From positions 27,668,182-27,732,181 of the forward strand of contig JANAVB010015600.1 of the NCBI GenBank assembly GCA_029216955.1: a stretch of 64,000 nt of DNA. Reading direction: 5' to 3'. A program made the position numbers and the translations under genes. The notes under the pieces are model-generated. The model did not search any database. It saw only the letters and a list, made by a program, of their open reading frames with translations, and had not been told where the DNA came from. The stretch comes from Iris pallida. Lineage: Eukaryota > Streptophyta > Magnoliopsida > Asparagales > Iridaceae. Shown one piece after another: positions 21,037 through 33,837 of the stretch; within the stretch, counting starts at the first letter, position 1, and the number at the start of each line of letters is the position of its first letter.

Positions 21037-22037
21037 TCAAATACTGGTGTTGGCAAATTTTCTAGAGGAGGAGCTTCCTTTGCTAGGCTTCTCGTACTTA
21101 CTAGAGTCTTTTCTTGTCATGGGACAATCTCTCTTGATGTGTCCGGTTCTTCTGCATTGATAGCATGTCGGATCTTCATCATTGTCCCGTATGAAGCGGT
21201 TGGCTTTGTTGAACTTGAGGAACTTTTGGAAGTGCTTAGCTGTGAGAGATATATTTTTATCATCATCCGACTCGTTGTCGTCGGAGCTATCCTTTGAGTA
21301 GGACTTAGTAACTTTGAGAGCCAGAGACTTCTCCTTTTCTTTGGCCTTCTCATTCTCCTTCTCTTGTATGGAAGATTCCTTTTGATCTTTCATGTCGAGT
21401 TCGTGAGTCATAAGCTTCCCCGTGAGGGTCTCAAGGTTCATGACCGTCAGGTCGTTTCCTTCAATAATGGCGGTAGCTTTAGGACTCCATCTTTTTGTCA
21501 ATCCTCTAAGAATTTTTATGATCTTTTCATGAGCAGGATATTCCTTACCAAGAGAAGAAAAAGGATTAATAATATCACCAAAATGAGTGAACATGCAAGT
21601 AATAGACTCATTTTGTTTCATCTTAAAGGACTCATATTCTTGTGTGAGTCTACTAATCTTGGACTCTTTCACTTGTGATGTTCCCTCGTGTGTGACTTCA
21701 AGCAACTTCCAAATCTCATTGAAAGTCTTGCAAGTAGAGATTCACTACTATCGAGAGCATAGTAAAGAGCGTTCATAGCCTTGGCATCTCGACTAGCAAG
21801 CTTCTTGGCATTTTCAGTGAGTAAGTCCCTAAGGGTGTCAGATGCGACATCCTCAATAACTCTGGAAGGAGTAGGGAGACCATTTATCACACAAACCCAT
21901 AAATCAAAATCTATGGACTTCAGATAAATGCTCATCCTAATCTTCCAGTAGTTATAGTTGGTTCCATCAAATAGGGGAGGCCTATTTGTGGAGTGTCCCT
22001 CATTGTAAAAAGTGTTGATACTAGGGTTAGTGGCCAT
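21037..22037 (-). pseudogene. gag: Copia-B gag
   Basis: Starts at 22037 with MATNPSINTFYNEG, 40 nt after the primer site. It contains PPLFDGTNYNYWKIRM, typical of copia gag. The frame shifts near 21690-21720 into the second part (ESFKMKQNESITCMFTHFGD, ILRGLTKRW). That part ends with the zinc knuckle CYQCRRTGHIKRDCP. Gag makes the particle and binds the RNA. Confidence 0.9.
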
Positions 22038-22077
22038 TGATCACTCTAACGGTGTAAGACCAAATCAAGAGAACAAA

Positions 22078-22089
22078 GCTCTGATACCA
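22078..22089 (-). other. Copia-B primer-binding site (tRNA-iMet)
   Basis: TGGTATCAGAGC on the minus strand, 2 nt from the LTR boundary. It is the standard complement of initiator methionine tRNA. Confidence 0.95.
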
Positions 22090-22091
22090 AT

Positions 22092-23438
22092 TGTAGAACC
22101 CTAGAGGGGGGTGAATAGGGAAATAAAATAACTTAAGCACAAGAAGCAATAAATGTTAAATAAAAAGAGAGAGTAAGAAGATCAAACACAAGATGTATCC
22201 TGGTATCCTCGCTAGAGGCAATCCAGTCCCGGAACTCTCTCCGGCTTAAATCTACTATTTAATAAAATAGTACACACGAGTTTGGATCCGAAGAACTCGC
22301 CAACTTCAACACGAGTTTTGATCCGAAGAACTCGCCAACTTAAACACACGAGTTTTCTTATGAAGGCTCGCCAACTTCAAAGTAAAGAGAAGATAACTTG
22401 TTGATCTTCTAACACTTGAAGTTCGAAATTTACAACTCTTAAATACTCTAGCACTTTGGGAGAGGATGACAATTAAAAGCTTGGTAGAGTATTAACGGTG
22501 GAGCTCTTGGTTGTTTGAAAAATTTATGGCAAGAGTGGATGAGCCTTCAAGAGAGAGAAGGCTTTCATTTATAAAGAAACCAAGAGTAGGTAGCATTTAA
22601 TGCTCCTGGATACAGCCTGACCAGCATACCATTGGTATGGACCGGCATGCCGGTCGAACAGTAACGGTCATAATTATATCCGTTGGGAGCATTTAATGCT
22701 AGCCATTAATGCTAGTGTTTGCCATTCAAAAATCAAATTTCGTAAACCGGTATACCGTCAGTATGCCGCGGTATGACGTCGGTATACCGATGTTTGTCAC
22801 AGAACATTTTGTGATAAACAAAACGGTATACCGTCGGTATGCCGATGTTTGTCACAGAATGTTTTATGGCTCACAAAACGGTATACCGCCGGTATGCCGG
22901 AGTATACCGTCGGTATGCCGATAATTATCACAGAACGTTTTTGAGGCAAACAAAACGGTATACCGTCGGTATGTCGGAGCATACCGTCGGTATGCCGATG
23001 TTTGACACAACGTTTTGTGGTCCACAAAACGGTATACCGTCGGTATGCCGGAGCATACCGTCGGTATGCCGACATTTCTCACAGAAAGTTTTATGGTCAA
23101 TAAAATGGTATACCGCCGGTATGCCGGAGCATACCGCCGGTATGCCGTTCTATAAGATATTGATTTTTGACTGAAGAATTAGAAAGATTTTAGTTTTTTC
23201 ATCCAACCTTAAGTGTTTACAGAAAGACCTAGACCTTGTACAGACTCGAAATCTTGAAGTATAAAGAGCCGTCTTTTCAAGAAACGCCGGTCTTTGCTTC
23301 AGTCTTCAAGGCTATGGTTGGTAATCTTGAATGGACATACTTTATGTAGTAGAGCTTCTGAAATGATGTCAAACTGATAACAGAGAAAACTAAACTACGA
23401 AGATGCTGTTAATATTATCAAAATAAAATGTGCCAACA
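22092..23438 (-). repeat. Copia-B 5' LTR
   Basis: 1347 bp, TG at 22092 and CA at 23437-23438. It is highly similar to the interrupted 3' LTR. The main differences are indels in the repeat array. A TATA box lies in the sequence ATTTATAAAG near 22568. Confidence 0.93.
22741..23147 (-). repeat. U3 palindromic repeat array of the copia-B 5' LTR
   Basis: Six higher-order units starting with an AAACGGTATACCG-type motif, corresponding one to one with those at 10920-11365. Unit 2 has one subunit fewer, and unit 4 lacks the two extra 20-bp subunits present in the 3' LTR. Confidence 0.9.
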
Positions 23439-23443
23439 ATTAT

Positions 23444-25599
23444 AACTGTATATTTATACGGAGACTTAGATACTGACATCTACATAAAAATTTCAAAAGG
23501 ATTTATAATGCCAATTAGGGGTGTGCATCGGTTGGTGGCCGACCAATTTGGTCAAAACCGAAGTCGAACCGATGGTAATCGGTTTGAAAAAAAATCACAA
23601 CCGAACCAAACCAACCAATTGGTCGGTTCGGTTTTCAAACCGACTGACTTGGTTCGGTTTGGTTCGGTTCGGCTAATCGGTTTTGAAAGTATTGATAAGA
23701 CAAGGAATTTTCAGAAAATGAGCAAACACAATCTTAGGAAAAAAATCATTAGAAATATATACTCTCAAAAAAAGCCAGTAGCATATAAAAATGAGCATCC
23801 ACTGTGTATCAGACTCCAAAATAGACAAGTATAAACATATAAAAAAGTCAAAATAACTTCAAATAGAATGTGAAGACTTGAAGTTCCTAAACAAGAATTC
23901 CTCTTGCTGATACATACTATTCCAAAGTCCATGTCTAAAACAGATACATACAATGATAGAACGTAATATTCCAAAGTCCTAAGTTCCTAACATAGAACAG
24001 AATCACATATACTCCAAATCAGAACCCTGAACCCTAGTAGATCTATGAACTGAAGATGAAAAAATTAGCATATATATAATATACCAATCTTGAGGGGCTA
24101 CTCGAGGATGAGATGTGGATTAGCGGAGGAAGGTCGGAGACTCGGAGCGGCCGAAGAGACTTGGAGTGGCCGGAGACGTGGAGTCGGCGGAGACGTCCGA
24201 CCGGTAGAGGCGTGGAGTCGGCGGAGATGTCCGACCGGTGGAGGCGTGGAGTCGGTGGAGGCGTGGAGTCGGCGGAGACGTGGCCTAGAAATAAATTTGG
24301 GTAGAGATGATGAGTCTCTGGGAGTGGGAGATGAAAAGTTGAAAATGAATTATGACTTATGAGATTGACTCAGAGTCTCAGAGTTGAGAGCAGACCCCCA
24401 TTTTCCAAACATTCCAAACCGGTTAACTTGGACCGAAAAACTTAAAAATTTATATTAATACTACTGGTCCGGTTTGGTTTGGTTTCACTCGGTTTTTTCA
24501 AAGGTCAAACCGTGAATTGAACCGAACCAACCAGTTTTATAAAATAACCAATCGAACCAATCCGAACGAACCAGTGGTTCGGTTAAAAACCGACCGGTTC
24601 GGTTCGGTTTGGCTCGATTTGGTCGGTTCGACTGAAATATGCACAGCCCTAATGCCAATGACTAAGTCTAAGGACATGTGTTCAAATTAGACGAGCATTA
24701 TATAAATTAAAATAATCCAGAAGAATGTGGTATAATCGTCTTATTATATATTTGACTAAGGAATGATACAAAAATAGTCAAATTTACCCATGTGTCTTCA
24801 TTAAAAAATTTGAAAATATATTCTCGATAGTAGCAGTATATATGGATGATATAAAACCTGATCAAGTCTTCTATAGAATTGGAGAAAACTGCAAACTATT
24901 TGAAGAATGAATTTAAAATAAAAGACTTGGGAAAGACAAAGGTTAGTCTCGATTTGCATACGCATATGGTTGTACGCAATTTGGATTTGGATAAAGATCC
25001 ATTCCGACCAAAGGAAGAAGATGAAAAAGTTCTTGGTCCTTAAATACCGTATTAAGTGCTATTGGAACACTAGTATATCTAGCCAATACACAAGACCAGG
25101 TATTGCATTTTCTGTTAATTTATTATCTAGATATAGTTTTACACCTACACTTAGACATTGGAATGGAGTTAAACATGTATTGAGATATCTCTTGGAATAA
25201 CAGGCATGGTATTATTTGCTCCTGTGATTCCACTAACAATTCTTGTCTAGTTGGTTGTGCAGACTCAAATTTTTCTGACCCTCATAAGGGTTGCTCCCAA
25301 ACAGGTTACATGTTTATTAACAACCATGCAGCTATATCTTGGCGATCAACAAAGCAAGGTTCAATAGCAACTCCCTCTAACCATGTAGAATTAATTGCAT
25401 TACAAGAAGCGACAAGAGAAAGTGTGTGGTTGCAATCAATCATTTATCATATATGAGAAAATTGTCAACTACCTATAGTTACAAATGAGCCTACAATAAT
25501 ATTCAAAGACAATACGGCTTGCATTACGCAAATCCGAGAGGGATTCATCATAGGATATCGAATAAGCACCTTCCACCAAAATTATTTTTATGCACATGA
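23444..25599 (+). pseudogene. pol: Copia-A pol: rest of RT and RNase H
   Basis: Continues copia-A after the copia-B insertion: TVYLYGDLDTDIYIKISKGF, then across the hAT insertion (TSD in the codons after IMP). From about 24660 it continues through many stops to YTRPGIAFSVNLLSRY, WNGVKHVLRYL, an RNase H remnant, and finally the IPPKFFY-like codons near 25575-25594. The last codons are interrupted at 25600 by copia-D and resume at 49060 (HELQRTK-like). Heavily decayed. Confidence 0.85.
23516..24651. mobile_element. Non-autonomous hAT transposon
   Basis: 1136 bp with perfect 8-bp target duplications ATGCCAAT (23508-23515, 24652-24659) and terminal inverted repeats TAGGGGTGTGCA and TGCACAGCCCTA (one mismatch). 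Many copies of GGTTCGGTT/AACCGAACC flank both ends as subterminal repeats. The middle (24090-24300) is GC-rich with repeats of CGGAGACGTGGAGTCGGCGG. It is open in some frames but has no transposase. The 8-bp duplication and the ends define hAT. Confidence 0.93.
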
Positions 25600-26431
25600 T
25601 GTTAGTCTCAGAGCTTGATCAAAGATGGCAGAACTAGATGTCGAGATCAGAGGTTGAAACAAACGTTCCCCTTCTGATTATTCTCGAGATCCACGAGGAA
25701 CACTATAATATAAATCTGATTACAAAAGCAACAATGATCAAAAAATAAATCTCACGTTCTTTCTCGCAATCGCAGTTGCTGACGGACAGAACTGAGTTAC
25801 AACTCAGAGAAAAGAGAAGAAAGAAGAAGAGGAAAGGTTCTTGCTGGGTGATTAAGATCACCGTTGCTCAAAGCAAGATTTGCCCCACCACGATCTGCTT
25901 TCAGGAACCAGTAAGTTCACGAAGAACTTCTGGAACGCTCGTAAGTCAATATTTGAGACTTGAAGGAGCTTCTTGGACTTTACGGACTCCCTTAACTCTC
26001 TTCTTGGTTTATCTTCCAAAGGAGGCCAAGGGGCTCTATTTATAGAGTGGAGTGAGACTTCACCTTTTCTCATATCCGATGTGGAACTAAAATACCAATA
26101 CTCAAAAATAGAGTTTGATATTTTAGATCATCCTACAATCAACATAGTAGTGTGCCAGTCCACGTCTACCCCCCGAACACTCCCGTGCATGCACGAGACA
26201 ACCTGGAGTCCGTATCCGAGTCCGAGTCCGCACAACAAAAATCAACTTGCATCCTTGTTGGAATTAATTCATTTTTTTTCTATGAAAATACTCCCACATG
26301 GCACACACTTGTGCCCCACCACACCTCATGTGCACACTTCAACACAAACAATGCATTATATTGAGATACTTACCATTTGGTGTAGCCGATGTGGGACTAT
26401 CTTTCATAGTCTAAAGGCAAAAACACCAACA
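25600..26431 (-). repeat. Copia-D 3' LTR
   Basis: 832 bp, from TGTTAGTCTCAG to AACACCAACA (plus reading). Same length as its partner, with a few percent substitutions by eye. A 3' LTR by orientation. No clear long purine tract is visible beyond 26431 (minus: ATATGTGGAAGAA before TGTTGG). Confidence 0.95.
26037..26087 (-). promoter_or_regulatory. Copia-D LTR promoter: USE-like element and TATA box
   Basis: The minus strand has GTTCCACATCG (26077-26087, one mismatch to the USE consensus RTCCCACATCG) and the TATA box TATAAATA (26037-26044), 32 bp apart. A second, perfect GTCCCACATCG lies at 26387-26397 near the LTR start. The 5' LTR has the perfect motif at both places. Confidence 0.6.
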
Positions 26432-26803
26432 TTCTTCCACATATCTCAATATATGGGCTGAGCGTTTCTTACAGTGACTGCCCATCATGCATTAGGAAAG
26501 ATGTCGTAGATGACTTGAATCTTCTTGTATGGGTCAAATAACAGAATGATACAAGAATGGACTAAGCCTTGAATTCTGCACCATGACTGCAATTGTTTCC
26601 CACTCACATAATGACATCAGCTGTGCCTTCGGTTGCACATTAAAGGCCCTATGCATGCCTGGTTTCGGTGTATGTATCTTGGGTGTCTACAAGTTTACCC
26701 TCAAGAGACGGCCTGAATCTCTTTTCATACATCATAGGTGAGTTCTTTTAAAGAGTCCTTTAGCATGAAGCCTTGCGCTTCCTTGCGGTGCTATCCCGCT
26801 ATG
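26432..26803 (-). other. Copia-D 3' untranslated region, distal part
   Basis: Homologous to copia-H 57313-57685. No coding. It contains the first part of hairpin block 1 (near 26760-26803), which is cut by element E. Matching sequence resumes at 39749. Confidence 0.8.
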
Positions 26804-27705
26804 TGTCACCCCCAGTTTTCAAAAACAGGGGTATTTTTGTCATTTTATATTTTTGAATATTTTTAAATTTTATTTTATTATTTATGATATTATTTTGGGG
26901 TTGAAATTTATTTTATTATTTATGATATTGTTTTGGGGTTATTTGAGTCGGGTTCGAATTTTAACTCAATTCGACTTGAAACGGGGACCCGGGGGGTAGT
27001 TTGACTCTAGTGGGACCCACACACTAGTTAGACATGGCCCACATGATATTAATTTTAGTCCACATGATATTAATTTTAGTTAGTAGTTAGACTAATTATT
27101 TTGGTTAGCATTAATTGAGATTAGTGATTTTGGAATGACCAAACTACCCCCGACTTAAACCCCTACCAATATATTAGCTAATAGATTAGTGCAAGGGGCT
27201 TTTAGGCATTTCCTAATATGACAAAAACTAATTTAATGGCTGGCCACTTGGAGGGGGGATAAGGGGTGAGTCATCATCTCTTCCATTTCATTTTATCCAT
27301 TCATTTTCTCTCTCATGTTCTTCCCCAAATTTCTAGAGAACAACTCCATTGATTTCATCTCCAAATCCACCATTTCTTCCACCAAATCTTCTTCTCTTCT
27401 CCTCTACTCCATAGTTAGAGGGTGCTAGCCAAGTTTGGGAGGAATCGGAGCTCGTTCGTGTCCTTTTGGAATCTCTACGTGTCGGTATCGTGTCGGAAGG
27501 CCTTTTCCTTTGAAACTCTCTTCCGAAAGGTATAATCTCTCCTCTAATCCACCCCAACATGCATATAGGATTATTTTGGACCCATAGGAATGACCCCCAT
27601 GGTTGTATCTCCATTTGTGTCCATTTTGTGTCCATTTGGAGGTCATAGGAGTGTCCTTGTGTTGTGGATGTGTTCATGTTACATATATAGATTTATATAT
27701 ATATA

Positions 27706-27710
27706 TATAG

Positions 27711-27806
<96 letters not shown>
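27706..27806. repeat. TA microsatellite (5' LTR of E)
   Basis: Long (TA)n. The counterpart in the 3' LTR is at 36846-36933 and differs in length. Confidence 0.97.
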
Positions 27807-27809
<3 letters not shown>

Positions 27810-29170
27810 AATGAGAGTGTATCTATATTTATATACGTAATAAATGGTTCATGATAATTATATAATCAAGTTTGTGAGTGTGGTTCCTCATATTATTATT
27901 GTTGTTGATAATTAGGATATATATTGTGTATTCTTTTGGCTCAAACTATTTAAATCCGTCATGATTTTTATCCACGTTTTTAATTTCAGCCCTAACTTAG
28001 AAATGCCATAACTTCTAGCTCAAAGCTCGGTTTAATCTCCCGTTTTTTTTAAAAGAAGCGTATTGATGTTAGCTTTCCAAAAACATATATTAATAGGCCT
28101 AATTCTTTCTGTAAATTTCTGGAGAATTATTTGAGTGTCAGCTGTACGAAAGACAAATGCGTTCTCGGTGTTTTTGCGATTTCCGGAGTTTCCGGAAACG
28201 AAAACGCGATCCGTTTGAAGTTTCGGAAAGCTAACACATAGATCTATAACATACTTTAATCCTAGATTTCAATTCATGCTGAGTTGGTACAGTATTGATT
28301 ATTAGTAGGAGTTACTATTCGGCATATGTATTTTGTGCACCCTTGTGTGTAATATAATGTTCTATTTGATTTTAACCCATGTTAATGTATATACATTATG
28401 TAACTAAATAGAGAATGCAAGCATGAGTAAATGGTTAAATAAATGATGTATGAGGTATAAGTATCCTATCTAATATAAGTATGTATAAGTATGGCTTGTA
28501 ATGAATATGTAGGTTCCATAGTATGTAATGTATGGTGCATATAGTAGTGCAAGAGAATAAATGAATGATGAATGAATGCAAGCATGAATGTAATGTAATA
28601 ATAGATATAATGTATGCAATATACAAGTTAATGAGATGTAATGTTCTATGTTAACACAAATCCTATATTACCTCATGTACCCCTTACACTATGTTGACAC
28701 TATCACACTTGACACTTTGTTCACTTACACTTTGACACTTTTTGATATGTATACACTATGTATGCCCATTTAACCCTCACTTGCCCCTTTGCCATGTTCA
28801 CATACACACGCATAGCCTCTTAAATAAGTATTTATGAATATAGTTAACTTAGCTATGTATGTATATTATATATATGGTAGCATATTGTATTGTAATATAT
28901 AAGTTTATATAGCCATTGAAATACCATGATTATAGAACTAATGTTGAATACCAATATATGCATGTGTATATATATGTAGACATGTATAGCTTAAAGTAAT
29001 AGATTACCTAGTGTATATCTAATGTGAATTCTTGTCTATTTGAGTATTGAATAATTGCATGCTATATAGAGTTGGGTGTATGTTGGCTTGTATAGCCTTG
29101 TATTGATGTGGGCTTGCTAGGATAGTCTTGGTTAGGCCTAGTAAGACTTGCTGGGTTAGGACATGACCTA

Positions 29171-29240
29171 GTTTGACCTAGTTTGACTAGTGCAGTTGAC
29201 CAGAGTTGACCAAGGATTGACTTTGGCCTATTTGACCTAG
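29171..29240 (+). promoter_or_regulatory. W-box (TTGAC) cluster in LTR E
   Basis: Six TTGAC cores within about 70 bp (four of the form TTGACC). TTGAC[CT] is the binding core of plant WRKY factors. The 3' LTR has the same cluster at 38293-38361, and LTR G has a larger one at the matching position. Confidence 0.6.
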
Positions 29241-29949
29241 ATTCATGTAGAATACATTATGGTGCTTTATATTACCCTTCTGGATATGTTGTGACTTGTG
29301 TTGTTCTAATTAGGAGCCAGACACCTCTCCTCGGACAGTATCTTATATTAGGTCTGTGATCACTCTGAGCATCTGTTCACCTATCAGCTCAGGACCACAG
29401 GCGAGTACATTCACTGATAGTTTTCATTGTCTTGATATCTACTATATCCGATTCAGTCGTAGTGTCTTACTTGATTCTCGACACGATAGTTCACGGACTA
29501 GTATTATCGGATTCTGGTCATGAGATGTCATTCCTGGATTTCTTGGGATACTGGTACTTGCTTGGTCTTGATTCTTGTACTTGTATTGACGCCGATTCCT
29601 GAAGAGGACTTGCTCCCCTCTTAGGGAATCCCGCGTCATGACGTGCCATGACCGGATCCATTTTACTATTCGGGGGATGGAGGAATTATTAGGGGTTATG
29701 TGATCAAGCCTTCCTGTAACTATACATTGCTAGCGCCACCCTCACCTCACGTAGGGTGTCGCAGACACCTCACTACCGGTTATCCAGGTTGGACGGCATG
29801 ATTCTCCGTTGAGTACACCGCGGATTGCCGGGCCAAGTGGATAACCGTCTCTTGCTGTCCCTAGCCGATCACATATCGCTCTAATAATTCAAAACACTTT
29901 TTTTTACTTTATTTGTCATGTCTTATATTCCAGTTTCAGCTTTACTTAC

Positions 29950-32900
29950 TGTCACGACCCGCACCTATTTTTTTTTAAACGGATACAAGACGTGTCCAAG
30001 CCAGCCTACGTCGCAGTGTCGGCGGTAGAACGCTGTCACGGCCATGAAGATCAAAATCACAAATAATCCAATGCTTATTCACAGAAACTAATTTAACTTA
30101 CAATGATCACAAGTTTTACATTTGTAGAAGAATATAAACTTGTACAATTCAATGAATGACTACAACTCAACTATCTAGCTAGTCTCTAGGCTTTTGTCTG
30201 CAAGTATTCCCGTCACTCCCCAAGCTAAGTGAAACCACGGCTAACCTGAAAAATGTTGGTTTCCAGTCAGGAATGGAACGAGTACAATTCACTGAATGCA
30301 ATTTCAAATAAAGAAAATGACTATAAGACAAAGGTTAGACATCAATCATGGGTTTGAAAACAAACAGTAAAGCCGTAAGAAAAATCAATAGTAATAAATA
30401 GACCAATATACTTTTCCACCGTTAGAAGTACCTTTGATATGTGATCGGTCTCGGGACAATTATGCGACACGGTCTACACGGTCTAAAGTTACACGGTCTA
30501 CAGTTACACGGTCTACAGTTACACGGTCTACAGTTACACGGTCTACAGAAAATATAGCAATAAATAAATCACTGTCTACACTGTCTACAAGAAGTAAATA
30601 AAACACTGTCTACACGGTCTACAAGAAATAAATGCAACACGGTCTACACGGTCTAAGGTCAAATCACACATCCTTGGTACTTCTCATTCCCGCCTCAATA
30701 ATTTATAATAGAAAATAATCACATAACCAATGACTAATCAATGAAATATGGTAAAGATCAATATCGAAATGCAAACAATAAACTGTACTCGCCTGTGGTC
30801 CTGTGCTGGTGAAACCGATGATCCAAATCACTCAATATACCACAATAGTCAAAACCCGTACAACAGTCCCCGAAAGCTGAAATAGACATTACCAATGATC
30901 TCAGAATAATCGAATTAGCTAGGATTGCCTGTCTTTAAGTCCAATTCTGGACACAGGGGCAAAACGGTAATTTTGGGCCAAAACGGTGTCCGCCGTTGGA
31001 CCCGCTTTGCACCGAAAAGCGTGCCAGAGTCAACGGTCTCTAAAGTCCTCAAACTATATGTCTACGGATCCAGTTTTTCGATACGAACCCAACCGTATGT
31101 CCAAAGTTGGATTTCGGCGGGCCGTGCACAAAATCGCCCGTTGAGTAGGACCGTGGGGCCCGCAAAACGGTAATTTTATCAACAGTCTCAGAATCGGACC
31201 AAACTTGGCATACAGGACCAGAAAAATGATACGGTTCTGTTGGCATAAGTTTTGTCTCGATCCGATGAGCATGCACAAAGTAATTGAAGAATTTGCAACG
31301 TGCACGATACGGTGAATTTTGACGGATACGCATCAAATTCGTCGCGCACACGCGACCAATTTGAATTCCGTCAAAGCCCACACGACCACTAAGCCGTTAC
31401 GCAGCTATCGATGGTTTCGGTTCGCGACCATGTCGCCCGGTTTGGCGGGACGCACGTCGTGTGGATGGATTTTATTGAAATTCAATATTTTCTAAAACTG
31501 TTTTTTCCTGATTTTTAGCGATGAATAAACTCTTGCACAATAACTGAAAAATAATTCTATCTGTGGCGTTTCGATCCTGTATATGTTGTCTAATTGGTTG
31601 TTCAGATAGTTCTCGTGAATACCGAATATCCTGGTGGAAAAACGGCTTCCAAGTTGGGGTATTCGCCTAAGGCTCTGTTCTGATTTTAGAACAGTTTTGG
31701 TCCGACTTTGGGTCGATCTTCCTGGAAATCTAGAGCATATAAAGACAAACCGATTGAAGGGGTTAAGAGTCGGATAGCTTGTCTACACACCTGAACGATC
31801 GGTTCGCAGAACGACCCCTCGTATGCGACGAAAGGTCGTCACGAAGACGCCTCCCCCGTGGTGTCCTGCTGTTGCGACTGCCCTTCTTCCAGCGTGCGCG
31901 GTGGCTTCCTTGCCGGCCGGCGGCCGCTGCGGCGACGCGCGCACGTGGGGTGGCGCGCCCAGGCGTTTGGGAGAGGTCGAGATTGCTCGGGCTTCGAAAG
32001 CGTCGGGTTTTCTAGGGTTGCTCGTTGTTTTCGCACTGTTTCTCTCCCGTATTTATATACTGAGATGGGGGTCGGCTATGCTCTGTTTGGCCAACAGAGA
32101 GTTAGCAGAGCCTGGGCCGGCTCTGTTGGCCTTCTCATTTCTTTTTTTTAATTTTATTTATTTATTAATATGCCTACATATAATATACATATATATGTAT
32201 ACATATATTTATATATATGAATAAACTTCCATATGTATATATCTATATATGCACCTGAATATATATGTATATTTATATATACATTCACATGCACCACTAT
32301 ATATTTATATTTATACTCGCATATACCCTTATATATATACATTTATATATATCCATACATACACATATATCTAATATATTCGTATATACACTTATTTCTA
32401 TATTTCAATATATATATTTCTATATATTTATTTCTATATATATGATACATATATATACATTTCTATATATATATATATATATATATCTATTTAGTCTAAT
32501 ACGTATATTTCCTATGAATACATTTCCAGATATATATTATACATTTATATGACAAATATAATATGATCAATAATAATATTAATAATATATAATAACAACC
32601 TCAATAGAATTATAATAATAAATAACGAAATCCAGTAACCAAACAATGGTGTATACACCACTACGCACAATCTAATAATCCCAAAATGTGTACAAGGACT
32701 TATTTATATAAATATCACTGAATATCAATTACTAATTATATTTAATTATGAATACCTAGAAATTAGATTATTAAAACGGAATGCAGTACACTCATACCAA
32801 TTTACATCAACAAAATGTCATTGAACGTACCGCACACCTACATGGGCTTGGGCTCAGTCTTAGGTCCAATCTGGACTAAAATGGTATAACCGATCACCTT

Positions 32901-33213
32901 ATAATTTAATAATAAAAATAATGAATAAATAAACCATTGGTAAGGGTCAAGTCGTAACTTGGCTTGGTTTTCCTAGTTAGGACATCACTATGGCTCAGCC
33001 TTCCCTGCCAGGGCTAATACGCTAGTCGAAGCACGCCATTTCACAATCGTGCCACGTTTCCTAGCCGCCTTGTACTCCAAAACTCAATCATGGCTAAAAT
33101 CACCTACCGTAATAATTAACTAAATAATCATTTCTAAAATTCTAAAAATCACCATTTAAATGAAATAAATAATAATAAAATATTTTTAAAAAAATTCGGG
33201 GAGGGGAGCTACA
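29950..33213 (-). mobile_element. Solo gypsy LTR F, 3.3 kb, inside LTR of E
   Basis: 3264 bp from TGTCACGACCCGCACC to GGGGAGCTACA (plus reading), with perfect 5-bp duplications CTTAC (29945-29949, 33214-33218). Minus orientation: TATA box near 32047-32055, GC-rich Pro/Arg-rich open stretch downstream (31839-32036), and LTR 3' end at 29950 carrying the conserved stem-loop (30006-30028). AT-rich dinucleotide tracts lie at 32160-32545. No coding region for retrotransposon enzymes. Confidence 0.85.
30470..30655. repeat. ACGGTCTAC tandem repeats
   Basis: About twelve copies of ACGGTCTAC/ACTGTCTAC. One run has a regular 16-bp period (AGTTACACGGTCTAC), followed by copies with longer spacing. It lies in the downstream part of LTR F. 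Confidence 0.9.
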
Positions 33214-33814
33214 CTTACTGTACTTTCACCATGCTATGATTCATTCTCATATGCTCTACCTGCCTTTTATACTGTACCATGATGATGGGACTAGGTTCTG
33301 TTCGGAAGAAGGGTTACAACCCCGGTCCTTGTTTGGTTTAAGGGTTGTAACTCGACTTTCGAATGGTTCCCAAGTCGTCTATATTCTTTGTCTTGTATTT
33401 CATTATTACTGCCTCTTATAGTATTTGTCAATTCATATGGAACTGCTGTTGGTGTTTTGTACTTGCTCATTTTTCTGACAGGATACGTTGACAAATTTTA
33501 CAGATAGCTTGGAGATTTCCTGCTAGCCTAGAGGAGACCCATTAGAGGTTGTTTAGTTAGCTATTTTCAGTTATCTGGAGTTGTATTTATTTTGTGGATT
33601 ACTGTATTTGAGTTTTGAGATGTATTTCTGGATTTTTGTATCTTAGACACTTAGACTTCTATCTCCTGTATCTTTTTAGATTTTATGTTTCATCTATCCT
33701 CATATGCTCTACCTTAGATGTGATTGAGACTGTATCTGCTATGTCACCCCCATTCGGGGAGTATAAACTGTTTAGTCTTATACTGTTATATGCATTGAGA
33801 CCTAGGACAGCGTT

Positions 33815-33837
33815 CTACCGCCGACACTGCGGCGTAG
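33815..33837 (+). other. Conserved LTR-terminal stem-loop
   Basis: CTAC, a bulged C, GCCG, loop ACACTG, CGGC, GTAG. It lies 53 bp before the LTR end. The same element is at 39669-39691 (3' LTR of E), at 46394-46416 (LTR G, with wobble-preserving changes) and at 30006-30028 (LTR F, minus, one mismatch). The flanking GGACAGCGTT and GTAGGCTGG are conserved too. Confidence 0.6.

Larger units (their letters stand above)
8981..23438 (-). mobile_element. Copia-B, SIRE/Maximus-type LTR retrotransposon with nested insertions
   Basis: Complete minus-strand Ty1/copia element bounded by LTRs at 8981-11654 and 22092-23438. Flanks are GTTAT (8976-8980) and ATTAT (23439-23443), a 5-bp duplication with one change. 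It has a tRNA-iMet primer site (22078-22089), gag with CCHC, an extra zinc-knuckle ORF, protease, integrase, RT, RNase H, an env-like ORF after pol and a purine tract. The order and the second zinc knuckle fit the SIRE/Maximus lineage. It is inactive: frameshifts, stops, a protease D-to-N change and two nested LTRs. Confidence 0.9.

Noticed and set aside
27590..27811. ORF with long Tyr-Ile repeats (also at 36755-36967 and 32154-32552)
   Set aside because: Translation of TA microsatellites.
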